DNA of 64,000 nucleotides, taken from Paracoccus sp. N5 (lineage in GTDB: Bacteria; Pseudomonadota; Alphaproteobacteria; Rhodobacterales; Rhodobacteraceae). Both the position numbers and the translations under genes were made by a program. A model generated the notes under the pieces. The model saw nothing but the letters and a program-made list of their open reading frames with translations, was not told the DNA's origin and did not search any database. The stretch spans positions 124,001-188,000 of the forward strand of contig NZ_AQUO01000003.1 in assembly GCF_000371965.1 (NCBI RefSeq). The letters are read 5' to 3'. This document shows positions 43,698-52,673 of the stretch, one piece after another (positions within the stretch are counted from its first letter, which is position 1; each line of letters opens with the position of its first letter).

Positions 43698-44399
43698 TCA
43701 AATCCCCAGATAGGCTTCGCGGATGCGCGGGTCGGCGATCAGTTCGGCGGCCGGGCCGGTCATGGTGATGCGGCCCGTCTCCATCACATAGCCCCGGTCG
43801 GCGATCTTCAACGCGCCGAAGGCGTTCTGTTCGACCAGCAGCACGGTGACGCCAAGCGCCTTGAGCCCGCTGACCACGTCGAAGATCTGTTGCACGATGA
43901 TCGGCGCCAGCCCCATCGAGGGCTCGTCGAGCAGCAGGCAGGCCGGCCGGCCCATCAGCGCGCGCGCCATGGCCAGCATCTGCTGCTGGCCGCCCGACAG
44001 CCCGCCCGCCGCCAGGTTGCGCTTGTCCCGCAGGATCGGGAACATGGCGAAGGCGTCCTGCATGTCCTTCTCGACCCGGTCATCGCTGTAAAGGAAGGCG
44101 CCCAGCCGCAGGTTCTCCTCGACCGTCAGGTTGGTGAATATCTGCCGGCCCTCGGGCGATTGCGCCAGGCCGCGCGACAGCCGGCGATGCGCCGGCACCG
44201 TGGTCAGCCCTTCGCCGCGAAAGGTGATGGCCCCGGCCGAGACCGGCTGCACCCCCGACAGGCAGCGCAGAAGCGTGGTCTTGCCGGCGCCATTGGCGCC
44301 GACCACGGTCACGATCTCGCCCGATTCCACCGCCAGGTCGATGCCGTGCAGCACCTCGATGCGGCCATAGCGCGAACGCAGCCCCTCAACCGTCAGCAT
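43698..44399 (-). CDS. livF: Branched-chain-type ABC transporter ATPase LivF
   Basis: A 233-residue ATPase of LivF length. Walker A is GANGAGKTT, signature LSGGQQQMLAMARALM, Walker B LLLDEPSMGLAP, and the family marker VEQNAFGALKIADRGYVMET follows. It powers import with LivG, LivH and LivM. It overlaps livG by 14 bp. Operon position next to a FadB-like enzyme and paaN suggests an aromatic acid such as phenylacetate as cargo. Confidence 0.92.
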   Translation of the reverse strand: MLTVEGLRSRYGRIEVLHGIDLAVESGEIVTVVGANGAGKTTLLRCLSGVQPVSAGAITFRGEGLTTVPAHRRLSRGLAQSPEGRQIFTNLTVEENLRLGAFLYSDDRVEKDMQDAFAMFPILRDKRNLAAGGLSGGQQQMLAMARALMGRPACLLLDEPSMGLAPIIVQQIFDVVSGLKALGVTVLLVEQNAFGALKIADRGYVMETGRITMTGPAAELIADPRIREAYLGI

Positions 44400-45165
44400 G
44401 GGCGGCCTCCTCGGTTCCCAGATAGGCGGCGATCACCGCCGGGTTGCGGCTGACCTCCAGCGGTGCGCCCTCGGCGATCTTTTCGCCATGGTCCAGAACG
44501 ACGATGTGGTTCGAGATGCGCATGACCATCTTCATGTCATGCTCGACCAGCAGGATGGCGGTGCCGGAGGCGGCGACCTCGGCGATCAGGTGGTCGATCT
44601 CCTCGGTCTCGACGGCATTGCAGCCGGCGGCGGGCTCATCCAGCAGCAGCACCTTGGGTTGCAATGCCAGCGCCCGGGCGATTTCCAGCCGCTTCAGCGA
44701 GCCATAGGACAGGTTGCCGGCCTGCCGGTCGGCCGCCCGCTCCAGTCCGACGCGGGCCAGCAGCGCGCGGGCGCCGTCCTCGGCCGCGCGGGCGCGGCGG
44801 CGGGCGCCGGGCAGGTTCAAGAGATCGGCCAGCACCGGCCCGCGTTCGCGCAGGTGAAAGCCCGAAGCGGCGTTTTCCAGCACCGTCATGTTCTGGAAGA
44901 TCTGCAGGTTCTGGAAGGTGCGCGACATGCCGCGCGCGGCCAGACGGAACGGCTCCATCCCGGTCACGTCCTGGCCGTCCAGCACCACCCGCCCCGCGCC
45001 GGGCTGGTAGACGCCCGAGATCATGTTGAAAAGCGTGGTCTTGCCGGCGCCGTTCGGGCCGATGACCGAGACGATCTCGCCCGGCTCGACCTTGAAGCTG
45101 ACGTCCTGCACCGCCTTGAGCCCGCCGAAGCTGATGCCCAGGCCCTGGATCTTGAGCAGGCTCAT
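44386..45165 (-). CDS. livG: Branched-chain-type ABC transporter ATPase LivG
   Basis: A 259-residue ATPase. Walker A is GPNGAGKTTLFNMI, the LivG-specific GMSRTFQNLQIFQNMTVLEN segment follows, signature NLSYGSLKRLEIARAL, Walker B LLLDEPAAGCN, and VEHDMKMVMRISNHIVVLDH. It overlaps livM by 4 bp (ATGA) and livF by 14 bp. All nucleotide-binding residues are intact. Confidence 0.92.
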   Translation of the reverse strand: MSLLKIQGLGISFGGLKAVQDVSFKVEPGEIVSVIGPNGAGKTTLFNMISGVYQPGAGRVVLDGQDVTGMEPFRLAARGMSRTFQNLQIFQNMTVLENAASGFHLRERGPVLADLLNLPGARRRARAAEDGARALLARVGLERAADRQAGNLSYGSLKRLEIARALALQPKVLLLDEPAAGCNAVETEEIDHLIAEVAASGTAILLVEHDMKMVMRISNHIVVLDHGEKIAEGAPLEVSRNPAVIAAYLGTEEAAHADG

Positions 45166-46112
45166 TCGTCCCTCCCCCGGAACTTGCGCAGGATGGACGG
45201 CACCAACCCCTGCGGCAGAAAGATCATCACCAGCATCATCACCAGCCCCAGGATGACCTGTTCATAATCGGCAAAGACCGTCAGCACCTGCGGCAGCAGC
45301 GTCAGGATGCCGGCGCCGATCACCGCGCCCGGAACCGAGCCGACGCCGCCCAGAACCGCCATGGTCACCATCTCGATCGAATGCATGAAGCCCGCGACAT
45401 CGGGGGTGACGAACTTGTTCTGCAGCGCCAGCAGCGAGCCCGCGACCGAGGCATAGACCGCCGAGATCACGAAGGCCTGCAGCTTCACCCGCGCCACGTC
45501 GATCCCCACCGTGCCGGCCGCGACCTCGGAGCCATGCAGCGCGCGCAGCGCCCGGCCCGTGGGGCTGTGATAGAGGTTCAGCGCCAGCCATGCGCCGATC
45601 AGCAGCGCGATGCCGGTCAGCGCATACCAGAATTCGCCGTTCGACAGGTCCAGGCCCATGTCCTTCAACAGCCCGCGCAGGCCCAGGTCCGGCACCTCGA
45701 TCCCGTCCGGGCCCTTGGTCAGCTGGCGTTCGTTGTTCAGCACCATGGCGACCAGGATGCCGAAGCCCAGCGAGGCCACGCCCAGGTAATAGCCCTTGAG
45801 CCGCAGGATCGGCCGCCCGACGAGGTATGCCAGCACGGCCGAGATCGCCGCGCCCAAGACCACCGCCAGCGCCGGGGGCAGGCCCCAATGCACCGGCGCC
45901 AGCGCGCAGGCATAGCCGCCGATGCCGGCGAAACCGGCATGGCCCAGGCTGATCTGGCCGGCGTATCCGGTCAGGATCACGATGCCGGTCACCGCCAGGG
46001 CGTTGACGAACATCAAGGCGCCGATGCGGTAGTAATAGCCCGAGGGAAAGAACAGCGGCGACAGCGCGATCAGCGCCGCCAGCACCAGAAGCGTTGCATG
46101 TTTCTGCGACAT
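45162..46112 (-). CDS. livM: Branched-chain-type ABC transporter permease LivM
   Basis: A 316-residue permease with about nine membrane helices. Typical stretches are YAGQISLGHAGFAGIGGYAC and TGRALRALHGSEVAAGTVGI. The ATG at 46112 overlaps the livH stop (TGATG); a GTG one codon earlier is possible. It forms the pore with LivH. Nothing is missing compared with other LivM proteins. Confidence 0.92.
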   Translation of the reverse strand: MSQKHATLLVLAALIALSPLFFPSGYYYRIGALMFVNALAVTGIVILTGYAGQISLGHAGFAGIGGYACALAPVHWGLPPALAVVLGAAISAVLAYLVGRPILRLKGYYLGVASLGFGILVAMVLNNERQLTKGPDGIEVPDLGLRGLLKDMGLDLSNGEFWYALTGIALLIGAWLALNLYHSPTGRALRALHGSEVAAGTVGIDVARVKLQAFVISAVYASVAGSLLALQNKFVTPDVAGFMHSIEMVTMAVLGGVGSVPGAVIGAGILTLLPQVLTVFADYEQVILGLVMMLVMIFLPQGLVPSILRKFRGRDE

Positions 46113-46984
46113 CACACCCGCTCCGTCGATTTGCGGCCGAACAGGCCCTGCGGCATGAAGAACAGCACCGCGAGGATGACGACGAAGGCCGCCGCGTCCT
46201 TGTATTGCGACAAGAGGTAGCCGGCGGTCAGCGCTTCCAGCAGCCCCAGCATCAGCCCGCCGACGAAGGCGCCCTTGGGGTTGCCCATGCCGCCCAGCAT
46301 GGCGCCGGCAAAGCCCTTGAGCGCCAGGGCCAGCCCGACATCATAGGAGGTCAGCGTGATCGGCGTCACCAGCACGCCGCCGAAGGCGCCGATGGCGGCC
46401 GAGAGCGCAAAGCTCAGCGTCATGATGAAGCGGGTGTTGATGCCGACGAGCTGCGCCGCCAGCCGGTTGTTCGAGGTCGCCAGCACCGCCCGGCCCAAGA
46501 GCGTGCGGGTGAAGAACAGCCACAGCCCGGCAAAGACCGCGAAGGCGCCGCCGATCACCCACAGGCTTTGCGACTGGATGGTCGCGCCCAGCACCTGGAT
46601 CGGCTCGGTGCCCGAAAAGGCCGGGAAGCTGTGGATCTGCTTGTCGAAGACCAGCTGCGCCGCGCCCCGGATGAAGATCGAGGCGCCGATGGTGATGATG
46701 ATCAAGGACACCACCGGGGCGCCGCGCGCCGGCTCGATGGCAAGCTGGTTCAGCGCCACGCCCACGGCGGCCGTCACCGCGATGGCGATCAGCGCGGCCA
46801 GGGGCAACGGCAGGCCGGCGGCATGGGCAAAGACGGTGATCATGCCGCCCAGCATGACGAATTCGCCCTGCGCGAAATTCACCACGCCCGAGGCGTTGAA
46901 GATGATGGTGAAACCCAGGGCGACAAGCGCATAGACCGCGCCGACCGTCAGCCCCGAAAACAGGAATTGCAGAAGTTCAGACAT
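46112..46984 (-). CDS. livH: Branched-chain-type ABC transporter permease LivH
   Basis: A 290-residue permease with eight or so helices. The N-terminus FLFSGLTVGAVYALVALGFT and the following NASGVVNFAQGEFVMLGG are the LivH signature. GFAGAMLGGMGNPKGAFVGG near the C-terminus is also conserved. It lies 66 bp after the binding-protein gene with a hairpin between. Confidence 0.93.
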   Translation of the reverse strand: MSELLQFLFSGLTVGAVYALVALGFTIIFNASGVVNFAQGEFVMLGGMITVFAHAAGLPLPLAALIAIAVTAAVGVALNQLAIEPARGAPVVSLIIITIGASIFIRGAAQLVFDKQIHSFPAFSGTEPIQVLGATIQSQSLWVIGGAFAVFAGLWLFFTRTLLGRAVLATSNNRLAAQLVGINTRFIMTLSFALSAAIGAFGGVLVTPITLTSYDVGLALALKGFAGAMLGGMGNPKGAFVGGLMLGLLEALTAGYLLSQYKDAAAFVVILAVLFFMPQGLFGRKSTERV

Positions 46985-47025
46985 GATGAGGCTTTCAGGC
47001 TGGCTATGCCCGTTCCGGGCGGGGA

Positions 47026-47045
47026 CGGCCCCCTGCCGGGGGCCG
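47026..47045 (-). promoter_or_regulatory. Intercistronic hairpin between the Liv binding-protein gene and livH
   Basis: A perfect 8-bp stem (CGGCCCCC and its complement) with a TGCC loop lies 6 bp after the binding-protein stop. No U-run follows. As with ytfQ and tctC, it is placed to stabilise the upstream message or reduce read-through into the permease genes. Confidence 0.55.
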
Positions 47046-47050
47046 CGGCC

Positions 47051-48196
47051 TTACTCGACGATGGTCCATTTGCCGTCCTTGACCTGCAACATGCGGAAGG
47101 CCGACAGGTCGAGGCCCAGGTGATCCTCGGGCGTCATGGTATAGACGCCGGTGGTGCCGGCCAGCGCCTTGGTCGTCTCCAGCGCGTCGCGGATCGCCTG
47201 CGGCTCGGTCGAGCCGGCGCGGGTCACGGCATCGGCCAGCAGCGCGAAACCGTCATGGGCATAGCCGCCGAAGGTGCTGACCGGCTGCTTGAACTTGCCC
47301 TCATAGGCGGCCTTGTAGGCGGTCACGACCGGCTTCTGGGCATCGCCCTCGGCCAGCTGGCCCGCGACCAGCAGCGCGGTGCCGGGCAGGCGCACGCCCT
47401 CGGCCGCATCCGCGCCCGCAAGCTCGATGAACCCGTCCGAGGCGACGCCATGCGACTGATACAGCGGCAGGTCGATCGCCAGCTGCTTGTAGTTGCGGGT
47501 CACGATGGACGGGCCCTGGCCGAAGCCCGGATTCAGCACCGCCTGCACGCCCTCGGCGTTCTTGATCTTGGTCAGCTGCGCCGTCATGTCGGCGTCCTTC
47601 GGATCATAGGTCTCGTCCGCGACGACCTCGATGCCGTAATCCGCCACCACGTCCTTGCATTGCGCCTGCATCGAGGCGCCGAACCCGTCGGTGCCCGAGA
47701 TCATGCCGATCCTGGCGATGCCCTGCTTTTGCATGTCCTCGAAGATCTTCTGGCAGGCCATGCGGTCGGTATGCGGGGTCTTGAAGGTCCAGGGCTTGAC
47801 CGGCTGGATGATGTCGATGGCGCCAGCCAGCGAGATGAAGGGAACCTCGGCATCCTCGGCCACGGCCAGGATCGACATGCTGGTGCCGGTCGTGGTGCCG
47901 CCGATGATGGCCTGCACCTCGTCATCCTCGATCAGCCGGGTGGCGAAGGTGCGCGCCTTGTTGGCGTCGCCGCCGTCGTCGTAAAGCACCAGCTCGACCG
48001 GCTGGCCGTTGATGCCGCCCTTGGCGTTCAGGTCTTCAACGAGCATTTCCAAGGTCTTGGCCTCGGGGTCGCCCAGGAACGCGGCCGGGCCGGTGGCCGA
48101 GACCGAGGCGCCGATCTTCAGCTCGGCGCTGGCGGCCGTGGCCAGGCCAAGCGCGATCAGGGCGGCCGGGGCGGCCGTCTTCAGGGTCGTCTTCAT
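47051..48196 (-). CDS. ABC transporter substrate-binding protein, LivK/Peripla_BP_6 family
   Basis: A 381-residue periplasmic protein with a signal peptide (MKTTLKTAAPAALIALGLAT, cut near ASA). The mature start LKIGASVSATGPAAFLGDPE and INGQPVELVLYDDGGDANKA are typical of the branched-chain/aromatic binding family. It lies 27 bp after paaN and upstream of livHMGF, in one operon. The ligand is probably phenylacetate or a related aromatic acid rather than leucine; this is inferred from context only. Confidence 0.9.
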   Translation of the reverse strand: MKTTLKTAAPAALIALGLATAASAELKIGASVSATGPAAFLGDPEAKTLEMLVEDLNAKGGINGQPVELVLYDDGGDANKARTFATRLIEDDEVQAIIGGTTTGTSMSILAVAEDAEVPFISLAGAIDIIQPVKPWTFKTPHTDRMACQKIFEDMQKQGIARIGMISGTDGFGASMQAQCKDVVADYGIEVVADETYDPKDADMTAQLTKIKNAEGVQAVLNPGFGQGPSIVTRNYKQLAIDLPLYQSHGVASDGFIELAGADAAEGVRLPGTALLVAGQLAEGDAQKPVVTAYKAAYEGKFKQPVSTFGGYAHDGFALLADAVTRAGSTEPQAIRDALETTKALAGTTGVYTMTPEDHLGLDLSAFRMLQVKDGKWTIVE

Positions 48197-48223
48197 GGTT
48201 TTCTCCTCCCAGAGATCCTTGGT

Positions 48224-49873
48224 TCAGGCCGCCGCCGGCCGCCGCCACATGGCGCGGCGGAAACGGCTGGCGACGAAGGCGGTATCGGTCAGGCTGGCAT
48301 TGCCGGCGGGGTTGGCCCCGGTGACGTGGAAGTCGCTGAAGGCCGCCGACTGGTTGACGAAGATATTGCCGGTCAGGTTCACCGACAGGTTGACGCCGGC
48401 CCCGGCAAAGGCGCGGGCCGCGCGGGCAATGCGGCTTTCGTCGGTGTCGTAAAGCGCGGCGGTGATGGCGCCCTTGCGCCGGGCCAGGTCGGCGGCGCGA
48501 CGGATGCCCGCATCGACATCCGGCACGGCGATGACGAAGCCGATGGGGCCGAAGCATTCCTCCTCGGCCAGCGGGTCGCCGTCGTTCAGGGCCAGCAGCA
48601 GCGGCGTCGCGGTGCGCCCCTGCCCCAGCGGCGCGGAATCGCGGAAGGTTCGGCCGCGCGCCCGGGTCTCGGCGATGCGGGCCAGCGTGGCGGGGTTGGC
48701 GATGGCGCCGCAGACCCCGGCAGCACGGGCCGGGTCCGACAGCAGCTCGTCGATGGCGGCGGCGATGCCGCGGCCGACCTCGTCGAAGCTCTTGCGGCCC
48801 TGGTCGGTGTCGATGCCGCTTTCCGGCACATAGATGTTTTGCGGCGCCGTGCACATCTGGCCGGAATAGAGCGCCAGCGAAAATGCCAGATTGGCGCACA
48901 TGCCGGCGAAATCATCGGTCGCGGCGATGGTGACGGTATTGACCCCGGCCTCTTCGGCAAAGATCTGCGCCTGCGTCGCGTGGCTGCGCAGCCAGGCCCC
49001 GAAAGCACCCGAGCCGGTATAGTCGATCAGCCGCACCGCCGGATCGGTGGCGAGCCGCTTGGTGATCTCGGCGCCCTTGCGGTCCACGGCCAGCAGCACC
49101 GAATCGGCGGGCAGGCCGGCCTCGGCCAGCACCGCGCGCAGGCTGCGCACGGCCAGCGCCAGCGGCAGCACCGCCGAGGGATGCGGCTTCACGATCACCG
49201 GATTGCCGGTGGCGAGGCTGGCGAAAATGCCCGAGTAGCTGTTCCAGGTCGGGAAGGTATTGCAGCCGATGGCCAGCGAAAGCCCGGCCGGCACCAAGGA
49301 CCAGTGCTTTTCCAGCACGATGGGCGCGGCCTTGCCCTGCGGCTTTTCCCAGCGCGCGGTCGGGGCGAATCGGGTCATCTCGTCCCAGGCCATCGCCACG
49401 GCCTCCAGCCCCCGGTCCTGGGCATGCGGCCCGCCCGCCTGGAAGGCCATGGCAAAGGGCTGGCCGGTGGTATGCATCACCGCATTGCCCATCAGGAAAC
49501 TGTCGCGGTTGAGCCGCACCAGCGCCTCGAGGCAGGCGCCCACGCGGGTCTCGGGCGCGGCCTCGGCCAGCGCCGGGGCAGCCGCCTGCGCCGCCGCGAT
49601 CAGCGTGGACGCATCCGCCGCCGGATAGGTGATTCCCAGGGCGCCGCCAAAGGGCGAGACCTCGGCCCCGATCCAGTCCGATGCCGGATGGCCGGGCAGG
49701 TCCAGCCGCGAATCACGCAGGGCCGCGAAAGCCGCCGCGCCGTCCTCGCGCGCGGTTTCGCCATAGACCTTGCCGCTCGGCACCTCGGGGAAGGGCGTCC
49801 AGAACGCGCGCGAACGGGCCGCCGCCAGCGCGGCATCCAGCATGTTCCGATGGCGTTCGAAAAACTCGTCCAA
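48224..49873 (-). CDS. paaN: Phenylacetate degradation protein PaaN (aldehyde dehydrogenase type)
   Basis: A 549-residue aldehyde-dehydrogenase-like protein of the PaaN family, shorter than PaaZ and without a hydratase domain. Residues include AIGCNTFPTWNSYSGIFASL, IFAEEAGVNTVTIAATDDFA and SGQMCTAPQNIYVP with the catalytic cysteine. I chose the TTG at 49873 (LDEFFERHRNMLDAALAAAR), 5 bases after AGGGAGG; another in-frame TTG lies 8 codons upstream without such a site. It oxidises the ring-opened semialdehyde CoA ester. First gene of the operon, divergent from paaG. Confidence 0.88.
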   Translation of the reverse strand: MDEFFERHRNMLDAALAAARSRAFWTPFPEVPSGKVYGETAREDGAAAFAALRDSRLDLPGHPASDWIGAEVSPFGGALGITYPAADASTLIAAAQAAAPALAEAAPETRVGACLEALVRLNRDSFLMGNAVMHTTGQPFAMAFQAGGPHAQDRGLEAVAMAWDEMTRFAPTARWEKPQGKAAPIVLEKHWSLVPAGLSLAIGCNTFPTWNSYSGIFASLATGNPVIVKPHPSAVLPLALAVRSLRAVLAEAGLPADSVLLAVDRKGAEITKRLATDPAVRLIDYTGSGAFGAWLRSHATQAQIFAEEAGVNTVTIAATDDFAGMCANLAFSLALYSGQMCTAPQNIYVPESGIDTDQGRKSFDEVGRGIAAAIDELLSDPARAAGVCGAIANPATLARIAETRARGRTFRDSAPLGQGRTATPLLLALNDGDPLAEEECFGPIGFVIAVPDVDAGIRRAADLARRKGAITAALYDTDESRIARAARAFAGAGVNLSVNLTGNIFVNQSAAFSDFHVTGANPAGNASLTDTAFVASRFRRAMWRRPAAA

Positions 49874-49907
49874 AGCGTCCTCCCTCGCTTGCTCCAATTT
49901 ATCATTG

Positions 49908-49921
49908 ACCGGCCGGTCGGT
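49908..49921. promoter_or_regulatory. PaaR-like TetR operator between paaN and paaG
   Basis: ACCGGCCGGTCGGT fits the ACCGNNCGNNCGGT core reported for the TetR-type phenylacetate repressor PaaR of Corynebacterium. It lies 35 bp before the paaN start and 54 bp before paaG, so one site could control both operons. The repressor is probably the TetR gene at 52674. Confidence 0.65.
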
Positions 49922-49974
49922 TTATGCAACAAAAATTTTCAGGAGGCCCGGAGGAGTGGGCCTGGGAGCAACTC

Positions 49975-50763
49975 ATGACGGAAACGGTCCTGACGGCCTT
50001 GGCCGATGGCGTGTTGGTTCTGACGCTGAACCGCCCCGAAAAACTGAATGCCTTCAACGCGAAGATGCACCTGGCCTTGCACGCCGGGCTGAAGCGCGCC
50101 CATGACGACGCGGCGGTGCGCGCCGTGCTGCTGACCGGCGCGGGTCGCGGCTTCTGCGCCGGGCAGGACCTGGGCGACCGCGATCCCGCGAACGCGACCG
50201 AGGCGCCGGACCTGGGCCAGACGCTGGAGAGCTATTACAATCCGACGATCCGGCTGATCCGCGCGCTGGAAAAGCCGGTGGTCTGCGCGGTGAACGGCGT
50301 GGCGGCGGGCGCCGGCGCCAATATCGCGCTGGCCTGCGACATCGTGCTGGCGGCGCAATCGGCGAAATTCGTGCAGGCGTTCTCCAGGATCGGGCTGGTG
50401 CCGGATGCCGGCGGCTCGTGGTCGCTGTCCCGCATCCTGGGAGAGCCGCGCGCCAAGGCGCTGACCCTGACCGCCGAGCCGCTGCCGGCCGCAAAGGCCG
50501 CCGACTGGGGCCTGATCTGGAAGGCCGTCGAGGACGCCCAGCTGATGGACGACGCCATGGCGCTGGCCAGGTCGCTGGCAGCCGGTCCGACGCTGGGCCT
50601 TGGCCTGACCAAGCAGCTGATCCAGGCCGCCGCCGACAACAGCCTGGACCAGCAGCTGGACCTGGAACGCGACGGCCAGCGCCGCGCCGGCCGCAGCGCC
50701 GATTATGCCGAGGGCGTCAGCGCCTTCCTGCAGAAACGCCAGCCGGAGTTCCGTGGCCGATGA
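49975..50763 (+). CDS. paaG: Ring 1,2-epoxyphenylacetyl-CoA isomerase PaaG
   Basis: A 262-residue crotonase. The oxyanion-hole segments are GAGRGFCAGQDLGDRD and VNGVAAGAGANIALACDIV, and the GLVPDAGGSWSLSRILG loop carries the aspartate that PaaG uses in place of the usual glutamate. It converts the ring epoxide of phenylacetyl-CoA to oxepin-CoA. The ATG at 49975 has GGGAG upstream; an earlier ATG at 49924 would add 17 unlikely residues. Its stop overlaps paaI. Confidence 0.9.
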   Translation: MTETVLTALADGVLVLTLNRPEKLNAFNAKMHLALHAGLKRAHDDAAVRAVLLTGAGRGFCAGQDLGDRDPANATEAPDLGQTLESYYNPTIRLIRALEKPVVCAVNGVAAGAGANIALACDIVLAAQSAKFVQAFSRIGLVPDAGGSWSLSRILGEPRAKALTLTAEPLPAAKAADWGLIWKAVEDAQLMDDAMALARSLAAGPTLGLGLTKQLIQAAADNSLDQQLDLERDGQRRAGRSADYAEGVSAFLQKRQPEFRGR

Positions 50764-51203
50764 AACCCGCAGCCGAAATGACCCCGCAGGAACTGGCCGA
50801 GGCCAGCGCCCGCGCCATGTGGAACGACGACAGCGCCAGCCAGCGTCTGGACATGAGCCTGGACCACATCGCCCCGGGCGAGGCGACGCTGTCCATGACC
50901 ATCACCGCCGCCATGTCGAACGGCCACGGCAATTGCCACGGCGGCTATATCTTCACGCTGGCCGACAGCGCCTTCGCCTTTGCCTGCAACAGCTACAACC
51001 AGCTGACCGTGGCGCAGCATTGCGCGATCACCTATCTTGTTCCCGGCCGGATCGGAGACCGGCTGACGGCCACGGCACGCGAGGTTTCGCGGCGCGGCCG
51101 CTCGGGGATCTACGACATACGCATCACCAACCAGACGGGCGAGCATGTCGCCGAATTCCGCGGCCATTCGCGCACCGTCAAGGGAACCCACCTGCCGGGC
51201 TGA
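50760..51203 (+). CDS. paaI: Hydroxyphenylacetyl-CoA thioesterase PaaI
   Basis: A 147-residue hotdog-fold thioesterase. The GHGNCHGGYIFTLADSAFAF segment contains the HGG(x)IFTLAD motif and active-site acid of PaaI proteins. It recovers CoA from dead-end phenylacetyl-CoA esters. ATGA overlap with paaG shows coupling; 35 bp separate it from paaK. Length and motifs are normal. Confidence 0.92.
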   Translation: MKPAAEMTPQELAEASARAMWNDDSASQRLDMSLDHIAPGEATLSMTITAAMSNGHGNCHGGYIFTLADSAFAFACNSYNQLTVAQHCAITYLVPGRIGDRLTATAREVSRRGRSGIYDIRITNQTGEHVAEFRGHSRTVKGTHLPG

Positions 51204-51238
51204 CCCCCCGGACGCCGCTTTTGCATAGGGAGGAAGCC

Positions 51239-52549
51239 ATGCAAGACCTGTCCCCGAACCGCAAGGAACTTGACCCGATCGAAACCGCCTCGCGCGACGA
51301 GATCGAGGCGCTGCAGTTCCACCGCATGAAGCGTTCCCTGAAGCATGCCTTCGAGAATTCGCCCTTCTACCGCAACCGCTTCATCCAGGCGGATGTGCAT
51401 CCCGAGGATCTGAAGTCCCTGAAGGACATCGCGAAATTCCCCTTTACCGTCAAGCAGGACCTGCGCGACACCTATCCCTTCGGCATGTTCGCGGTGCCGC
51501 AGACCAAGCTGGTGCGCATCCACGGCTCGTCCGGGACCACGGGCAAGCCGACGGTGGTGGGCTATACGGCCGCCGACATCGACCATTGGGCGAACCTGAT
51601 CGCGCGCTCGATCCGCGCCGCGGGCGGCCGGCCCGGCGACATGCTGCACAATGCCTATGGCTATGGCCTGTTCACCGGCGGCATCGGCGCGCATTACGGC
51701 GCCGAGCGGCTGGGCTGCACCGTGGTGCCGATGTCGGGCGGCATGACCGAACGGCAGGTGACGCTGATCGACGACTTCAAGCCGCGCATCATCATGGTCA
51801 CGCCCAGCTACATGCTGTCGATTCTGGACGAATTCCGCCGCCAGGGTCTCGACCCGCGCCAAAGCTCGCTCGAGATCGGCATCTTCGGCGCCGAACCCTG
51901 GACCAACGCCATGCGCCAGGAAATCGAGGAAGCTTTCGACATGCACGCCGTCGACATCTACGGCCTCAGCGAGGTCATGGGCCCCGGCGTCGCCATGGAA
52001 TGCGTCGAGACCAAGGACGGGCTGCACATCTGGGAGGATCATTTCTATCCCGAAATCATCGACCCGGTCACCGGCGCGGTGCTGCCGGACGGCGAGATGG
52101 GCGAGCTGGTCTTTACCACGCTGACCAAGGAAGCCCTGCCGATGGTGCGCTACCGCACCCGCGACCTGACCCGCATCCTGCCCGGCACCGCCCGCTCGAT
52201 GCGGCGGATCGAGAAGATCACCGGCCGCAGCGACGACATGATCATCCTGCGCGGCGTCAACGTCTTCCCGACCCAGATCGAGGAGCAGATCCTGAAATGC
52301 GCGGGCCTGGCGCCGCACTTCCAGATCGAGCTCACGCGCGCGGGCCGCATGGACAACATGACCGTGCATGTCGAATGCGCCGAGGCGATGGCCGACGCCG
52401 ATGCCCGCGCCAAATCCGCCAAGGAGCTGGCGCATCACATCAAGTCGGTGGTCGGCGTCTCGACCAGGATCGAGGTCAAGGATCCGAACGGCATCGCCCG
52501 CTCGGAAGGCAAGGCCAAGCGGGTGATCGACAACCGGCCCAAGGGTTGA
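51239..52549 (+). CDS. paaK: Phenylacetate-CoA ligase PaaK
   Basis: A 436-residue adenylating ligase. ATP loop HGSSGTTGKPTVVGYT, adenine motif DIYGLSEVMGPGVAMEC, hinge region MVRYRTRDLTRILPG and the GRSDDMIILRGVNVFPTQIE C-terminal motif are all present. It activates phenylacetate to phenylacetyl-CoA, the entry step. The ATG at 51239 has GGAGGAAGCC. Followed by a hairpin and then the tetR gene, probably the same transcript. Confidence 0.95.
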   Translation: MQDLSPNRKELDPIETASRDEIEALQFHRMKRSLKHAFENSPFYRNRFIQADVHPEDLKSLKDIAKFPFTVKQDLRDTYPFGMFAVPQTKLVRIHGSSGTTGKPTVVGYTAADIDHWANLIARSIRAAGGRPGDMLHNAYGYGLFTGGIGAHYGAERLGCTVVPMSGGMTERQVTLIDDFKPRIIMVTPSYMLSILDEFRRQGLDPRQSSLEIGIFGAEPWTNAMRQEIEEAFDMHAVDIYGLSEVMGPGVAMECVETKDGLHIWEDHFYPEIIDPVTGAVLPDGEMGELVFTTLTKEALPMVRYRTRDLTRILPGTARSMRRIEKITGRSDDMIILRGVNVFPTQIEEQILKCAGLAPHFQIELTRAGRMDNMTVHVECAEAMADADARAKSAKELAHHIKSVVGVSTRIEVKDPNGIARSEGKAKRVIDNRPKG

Positions 52550-52601
52550 CGCCCCGTCGCGGGGCCGGGCATGACAGCGGCGGGAAAACCCGCTAAAGCG
52601 G

Positions 52602-52624
52602 CAGGGGGCCGGTCGGGCCCCCTG
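52602..52624 (+). promoter_or_regulatory. Hairpin between paaK and tetR
   Basis: CAGGGGGCC and GGCCCCCTG form a perfect 9-bp stem with a 5-base loop, 52 bp after paaK. No T-run follows, so it is at best a weak or Rho-dependent terminator, and may set lower expression of the regulator gene. Confidence 0.5.
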
Positions 52625-52673
52625 TGCCATTCGCGCCCCGGCGCGACGGAAGACCAGAAGACATGAGGACGGC

